Assembly: GCA_963995525.1 (NCBI GenBank) | Contig: OZ023209.1 | Span: forward strand, 11,284,199 to 11,348,198 | Reading direction: 5' to 3' | DNA length: 64,000 nucleotides | Origin: Escarpia spicata | Lineage: Eukaryota; Annelida; Polychaeta; Sabellida; Siboglinidae | Part shown: positions 59,040 to 64,000 of the stretch, in pieces | Layout: each line of letters opens with the position of its first letter | How positions within the stretch are numbered: position 1 is the first letter of the stretch | Made by a program: the position numbers and the translations under genes | The notes under the pieces: generated by a model | The model's input: only the letters and a program-made list of their open reading frames with translations | Told to the model about the DNA's origin: nothing | Database searches by the model: none

Positions 59040-60915
59040 TGGCACCCTCTGGATGAGAGTCGTGCAACACTGTTCTCTCGTTTAGGAGAAAAGCCCTCTA
59101 GAAAACATGGCATATCAAAAACAAATACATTATGTAACTCTGAATACATTTGTATCATTTATGCATATATATATATATATATGAATGTGAAATATATTTC
59201 ACATTCATAGTTCGATAAAGAACTTATTTGAGACCAGATTGTGAACACGCTGTGTACTCGTCGTGGTTAAGTGTTTGTCTGAATGCAGTTATCTGCCCTT
59301 GCTTCGTTTCCCTTCAATAATGTATCCGAATAATTGTGTGAGATACCAACAACGTTACTAAAACAGACGTTTATATATGTAACAGTGAATACGTGTTTCG
59401 GGAAGGATGCCCTTGTGACAAGGACGTGTTTGACCTCTTGTTCATAAAACAATAGAAGACGGCGCATCTAATTTATAACTTCAGGGTTCCATATCTTTGA
59501 AACTCGTATCCCCGTAGGTTTACCATACATGGACAATAGTTCAGCATTAAATTCCAAGATTATTCATCGTGTTCATGGCGATCAATTGTCAATGTTAAAA
59601 TCATATCGTCGACGGCTACTAACAATAGCTACTCTTTACACAGGATGCATCTTAAAACAGAGTAATGTAATCACGTCAATACAAGGACATGCAGACGGTA
59701 TGAATACCAAAGTGAACTCCAGCACACAATCATGGAGTCTCCATTCTTCGCACATGATTCATACCAACTCACAATGAAAGCGTCAACCATAGTCACTAGA
59801 CGGCGCTCAGTAATATTTATTGACACTCTTTAACAAAGCAATTTCAAAATCATTAAGTGATTTCTGAGCTACTAGTCCTCCACCTGATTCAATGTGTTCT
59901 ATAATATTCAGAGAATTACAATAAAAGTCTTTTTAACATAATTAAACACAGCGAGCGTTACCATCGTTTGAACTGTTGGAAAGCTTTGTAAACCACCCTA
60001 ATATTTGAAGTGGGAATTATTTTCAATCCGGGAATTATTTCTTTGGCCATACTTTTATAATTTATGCAAAAAATACACAATTCTAACAAAACAAATGATC
60101 ACTAACGACCCTTTAGCGAGCGTAGCACATTCCTCGGTACAGCCATGTGGCCAACCTGTGGTTATTAAAAGGTATGATTGCTTGCCAGCACAACTGCCAC
60201 CATAGTAACATGATAAGACTATCTGGTGACAAAATAAGTTATTCCCAACTTGAAATTATTTCCACTTAAAATAATAGAGTGTTCCAACTTACTGAAATCA
60301 TGTATATTACAAACTGTTTGAATTGTCTGTTTCTATAGTAATCAAACACGATCAACCTATATCTTAATCAGCATTCCTGACTGTGCTTCTTGGGTATTCA
60401 TGTTTGTGGTTCGCAACACGGAAGAATGACATAGTCTACCACCTATTTCTTCGGGTTCTGCATGGGATAATCTCTCTTCCACTGCCGCTAAACTAAACAA
60501 CCAAATAATTACTGACTGGAGAATTACCCAACGCACAAGACTGGATTGAATCGTCATCAATTTGGCATTATGTATAGGGTATATAATTCAACCAGTACAT
60601 TGTTTTTTCTTATCCAGCTTAACACATCGACATTACATTATTTGAAATAACGATGTTCATCCCAACTGAAATTTGCCATAATTTTCAATTTATGCAAATT
60701 TTGTGTGAAAACATAAATTGTAATATTATTCCCGTGTGAAGCATGTGTGTTCTACTGAATATAGACGAGATGTTTAGCTGCATTTTACACATACAGTCAG
60801 TGCCAGTCAGTACGTAGAACATCATTATCCACAGAAATGCTCAAAGGAAATGCATCCAATGACTCAAATGTAGTGCACACCCCGGAGTAAACGTTGCCGA
60901 GATAGAGTATTGCCT
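59040..60915. other. No recognisable gene
   Basis: Contains a short (TA)n with a perfect 30-bp palindrome (59180-59209). The frames at 59529-59777 and 60357-60560 have no domain signature. Confidence 0.4.
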
Positions 60916-60921
60916 AGTTAC

Positions 60922-61335
60922 CTAGACGACGTCCATGACCCAGATGTTGCTTTCTAACACCCCGTCGAATTCAGATCTGAATTCCATGAAGTTATCATAG
61001 TAACTGGCTAGTTCGAATACACAACCGCATGTATGCCCGATCGGCCTACGAGCCAAACCTTTCATGGGACTTAGCTGCACTGTAATTGATGGAACTGTGA
61101 TCAGACCAGAGTCAATGCAGTAGCGAAGAAAGAGACACAAACGTTTGCTGTCGAGCTCTTTGACGGTACATTTGTCATAGAACTCAGTCCAGAATTCGGA
61201 AATAACATCTCTGAATACACCGCCCGTGTCTTTCGCTTGTTCTCTATTCCCACCAGGTACGATTCGCACTATGGTCAGTTCCTTGTCCACCAAAGTCGGA
61301 TCTTTAAAGTAGCTGCATAGCTCTTGGAAGGCCAC
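60922..61335 (-). pseudogene. HECT-type E3 ubiquitin ligase-like fragment
   Basis: A 137-codon minus frame. Residues 36-52 read DTGGVFRDVISEFWTEF, matching the D-x-GGxxR(E/D) start of HECT N-lobes. Residues 99-110 read IGHTCGCVFELA, the position of the HECT catalytic Cys (Cys103 in HTC-x4-L). The end, FRSEFDGVLESNIWVMDVV, is the C-terminus. At 137 residues it is far shorter than a whole HECT domain (about 350), so the middle is missing or lies in other exons; an acceptor-like CGGGGGCCAG lies just upstream at about 61340. HECT-like genes of this divergent type are often TE-associated in invertebrates and fish. It could be one exon of a larger gene or a remnant. Confidence 0.6.
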
Positions 61336-61414
61336 TGGCCCCCGATGTATGTGTAGTTAAACAAGCAAAGGAGATGCAGGAGGTGGAGTCAAAGTAACAG
61401 TATCGTCTTGGTCC

Positions 61415-61540
61415 TCGATTTATATATATATATATGTTTTATTTTAGTCAAAGAATTAGACAAGATAACACATTTTTATTGTTACTGACGCCTGACATGT
61501 CCACAAAATACAGAATATATATATACATATATATTTCACA

Positions 61541-61595
<55 letters not shown>
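61415..61595 (+). repeat. (TA)n tracts flanking a 75-bp duplicated segment
   Basis: (TA)n at 61422-61436 and 61540-61593. Between them, 61440-61512 duplicates 62590-62662 (for example TTGTGACTGACGCCTGACAA versus TTGTTACTGACGCCTGACAT). Confidence 0.8.
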
Positions 61596-61596
<1 letters not shown>

Positions 61597-61749
61597 GAGA
61601 ATGTTACATATGTTTAGACAGTGAGTGCATCCCCAGCAATGACCCTAATTGCAATGCATTACATTACATTGTTTAGTATAATGTGGTGTTATGTATCTTT
61701 TAAACATCACACCCCACAGCGGGCTTCCTGAGATATTTTGTATCTTGTA

Positions 61750-61833
61750 CACACATGCACACGCACACGCACACGCACACGCACACGCACACGCACACGC
61801 ACACGCACACGCACACGCACACGCACACACACA
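61750..61833 (+). repeat. (CACACG)n microsatellite
   Basis: About 13 copies of ACACGC ending in (CA)n. Confidence 0.95.
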
Positions 61834-62317
61834 CGACAGGCGGCCCACGAAAATGATATTCACGAAATACCTGGCAGTATGCACTTCAGGAGGAGGCAAC
61901 AGTTGAAGGACAACTAGTATTTATTAACAAGGAGGACACTTTCAGATCGAAGCACTTGTTCAGTATTCTGGATAAGCCCCAGTCTTTGTTCAAGCAAGCA
62001 CCCTAACGATTCATGCCATTCTCTTTGGATTTCTTGTAACCAATTAACCAGAAATAGAGACATCTTTGTCTGGTGTCAATAATTGCAATGTATCGACAAA
62101 TAAACATGACACTCCTTTGATAAGAGTTATAAATGTTAATACCCAACATAGTTGGGTATGGTGATTACAGACAACATCATCCCAATATCACCTTCCTTTA
62201 ATTTATAGAGTTTCTTCACCACTAGCAACCAGAACAATGTATTATCTTCTGACCACCTAATTGAGCATGTCCCCATGCAACTCCAACGTGTGTCCTTTAA
62301 ATGAAAAGGGCATATAA

Positions 62318-62689
62318 CTAAATTTCGACTGCATTATCAGGATGGAGAACTAGAGCCCTCAGTGTGTAGTACAAGTCAACTCCTTCCTGTGCGTATGTTG
62401 GTGGTGCAAATCCATATTCCACCATGTACATTAACAGTAGTTCAAACATGTCCTGATCACTGGTACATTCATCCCGGAAGTTGCATTCCGTTCTGCAAAT
62501 ATCGACGTCTCTCTGGTCCACTGCCGTTTTTGCGAGGACGAATTTGATGGTTGTTCCAGATTGACACAACGTCATTCTGAAAGCAATCATTATTTTGGTA
62601 CGAATTAGACAAGATAAAACATTTTTATTGTGACTGACGCCTGACAAGTCCACAAAATACAGAACATGTCTACCCCTTCTCTGATACAT
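62318..62689 (-). CDS. C-terminal exon(s) of the integrase-like gene
   Basis: A 123-codon minus frame. Its second half reads VDICRTECNFRDECTSDQDM, FELLLMYMVEYGF and LYYTLRALVL. In the integrase-core family to which 63087-64000 belongs, a C-terminal region with the pattern CRxEC...PCDxDxFELxxxLM...LYxxLR follows the catalytic core. An acceptor-like GCAAAAACGGCAG just before TGGACCAGAGAGAC (at about 62520) would place the exon start there. The first half (VLYFVDLSGVSHNKNV) resembles the segment duplicated near 61.44 kb. It is separated from the core ORF by about 400 bp. Confidence 0.55.
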   Translation of the reverse strand: MYQRRGRHVLYFVDLSGVSHNKNVLSCLIRTKIMIAFRMTLCQSGTTIKFVLAKTAVDQRDVDICRTECNFRDECTSDQDMFELLLMYMVEYGFAPPTYAQEGVDLYYTLRALVLHPDNAVEI

Positions 62690-63086
62690 TTATTTTGGCT
62701 TCAAGAAATTATCCCGAGAACGGTCAGTGACGACAATGGCGGAAGCATTTAACGTCATGTCATTGCTGACGTCCAAATACATGGCACTAGTGATTTTCTG
62801 TACAATTTGCAAAGCACAATGTTGCCCCCACACCCAAGCAGTGTCCTTAGCAGAGCATTAATTCCCGACACACAGAGAGTAATTTGGGTTGTGGACAATC
62901 CAATTTTAGTTATTTTTTTCAAATCACAGGAATGAAATTATCAAAATTGATCAAATCACACGTCGCAGGAAGCAACCAACTCTCCGTGACCTTGACGCAT
63001 AGCCCATCCCCATGCCAAGATAACTTGTGGGACATCCCATACATTGGCGAAGCAGCCTCGCAACCACGTTAAATGTGTAACGGTTA

Positions 63087-64000
63087 TCATATCTGCACCA
63101 AATTGGAGAAACAGAACTGCATCAGATTTGTGTCAATGACATCACCGGTGAAATCACCTTGGTCTTTCAAGGATCTGAGGGTGTTCATCCAGAATTGGGT
63201 ACACTCCTTTCTCAAAATGCACCAAAAACTTTCTATTCTTTGGTTGTGCATGCTTGCTCCGTACAGGAAACTGTCCCGTCCAGATAAGAATGTCTGCATT
63301 CGTGCTACGTGACCATTTTCAGTTCCCACGTATCCACGCACTAGTTGCGGACAACCAGCAAGCTCGCCTGCAGCATCCATATAGTAGCCAGCAATCACCC
63401 TGGGATTGCTACTTGTATGAAACACATTCGGCCATATTATATACCTGGAAAACCCATCAATGCATCCAATGATACATAGGCCGAGTGGCTTAAGTTTATC
63501 GTACGAATCCACGTGCCAGAGGTAATTGGACCCTTTGATAAAATACTGTCTCCTTTTTAGTCGACCCTTTTTCCTCAGTTCAATACCTTCAGGGTCAAGA
63601 ATTTGCATCAATGTGTACACCACCTCCCTTGATGCAACCATCCCTGCTTGCCGGCACTCGAGGTGCATCCACCGGTAGCCATGCTGGTTCCCGGAACCAC
63701 GGATTTGCTCGTTAATAAATAGGGCTAGTTCCAATATGTCAGTGCAATGTCTCCGTCGAAACATATTTTGCCGACTCGGCGAGCGCTTAAGAGTCCTCAT
63801 ACTAATCACTATGCAGTGGTTGATGGCCAGAGCACCGAGAATTTCCATGTAACTTAACCCGACGTGGAAGTACAGAGCAGCCGCAACGTCACGATCCGTG
63901 GCTTCCAACACCAGTTCTGATAGTTCCCCCGCTACCCGCACGTGTACGGTTGATATAATTACGTGGCGGCCGTATATTCCTTGCTCCACATTTGATTGCT
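63087..64000 (-). CDS. DDE integrase-core protein, TE-derived (5' end outside window)
   Basis: Open on the minus strand from the window's right edge, so it is partial; the GTG at 63989 is not a credible start. The helical N-terminal part (VGLSYMEILGALA, ISMRTLKRS) is a DNA-binding-like segment. Then come GYRWMHLECRQAG, LDPEGIELRKKGRL and the integrase fold: LWHVDSYDKLKPLG (Asp161 of the open frame), IIGCIDGFSRYIIW, LVRGYVGTENGHVARMQ and FLYGASMHNQRIESFWCILR (Glu253). This is the integrase-core family common in fish, amphioxus and marine invertebrates. The second acidic residue, normally Asp in VRADxGTEN, is Tyr220 here, so catalysis is doubtful. The spacing (59, then 33 residues) fits D-D35-E. 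Either a dying transposase or a domesticated one. Confidence 0.8.
   Translation of the reverse strand, partial: QSNVEQGIYGRHVIISTVHVRVAGELSELVLEATDRDVAAALYFHVGLSYMEILGALAINHCIVISMRTLKRSPSRQNMFRRRHCTDILELALFINEQIRGSGNQHGYRWMHLECRQAGMVASREVVYTLMQILDPEGIELRKKGRLKRRQYFIKGSNYLWHVDSYDKLKPLGLCIIGCIDGFSRYIIWPNVFHTSSNPRVIAGYYMDAAGELAGCPQLVRGYVGTENGHVARMQTFLSGRDSFLYGASMHNQRIESFWCILRKECTQFWMNTLRSLKDQGDFTGDVIDTNLMQFCFSNLVQI

Overview
Nature of the window. This is metazoan genomic DNA: AT-rich, intron-containing, full of (CA)n, (GA)n, (CT)n and (TA)n microsatellites, and dominated by decayed transposable elements, with one 200-bp assembly gap (15736-15935). The only convincing host gene encodes a secreted chitin-binding / invertebrate-type (i-type) lysozyme protein. 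That, together with a tRNA-type SINE and TE proteins of kinds common in marine invertebrates, suggests a marine invertebrate, perhaps a lophotrochozoan such as a mollusc, annelid or brachiopod. The phylum is inferred, not proven.

Layout. 0-9 kb: LINE tails, a degenerate tandem repeat, a SINE carrying a nested MITE, a dispersed repeat split by a hAT element with a dead transposase, and a long inverted repeat centred on a 360-bp (CA)n tract. 9.6-10.6 kb: a 9-bp GGAGGCAGT minisatellite. 11-17 kb: alternating purine/pyrimidine repeats, a LINE tail, the gap, and (GA)n/(GGGA)n. 17.1-21.2 kb: a nearly whole but dead LINE (family A) with ORF1 and ORF2 on the minus strand. 22.47-24.52 kb: a 2,041-bp DNA transposon with perfect 27-bp terminal inverted repeats, inserted inside a microsatellite. 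29-38 kb: a minus-strand pile-up of LINE families B and C, including an intact 498-codon reverse transcriptase. 38.4-41.7 kb: a plus-strand LINE (family D).

42.2-52.4 kb: the host gene. A TATA box, a 5' UTR exon, six coding exons whose phases all join correctly (314 aa), a 3' UTR with a 51-bp tandem repeat, and a poly(A) signal. Domain order is signal peptide, CBM14 chitin-binding domain, Pro/Lys/Arg-rich linker, basic Cys-rich domain, i-type lysozyme (destabilase) domain, basic C-terminus. The lysozyme domain appears to lack both muramidase catalytic acids, so the protein may be a chitin- or peptidoglycan-binding pseudoenzyme or cationic defence protein. Intron 2 (5.6 kb) contains further LINE fragments.

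53.8-57.4 kb: a roughly 3.5-kb element with long terminal inverted repeats of about 470 bp around a decayed minus-strand ORF. 58-59 kb: the second copy of the dispersed repeat from 4-6 kb and a 45-bp satellite. 60.9-64.0 kb: a minus-strand DDE-integrase-like gene (second acidic residue replaced by Tyr) followed by a HECT E3-ligase-like fragment that keeps the catalytic Cys; it runs off the window's right edge.

The genes do not form an operon or pathway. The lysozyme gene is a stand-alone host locus and the rest is mobile-element sequence. Exon and element boundaries were read by eye; family names rest on motif recognition, without database search.
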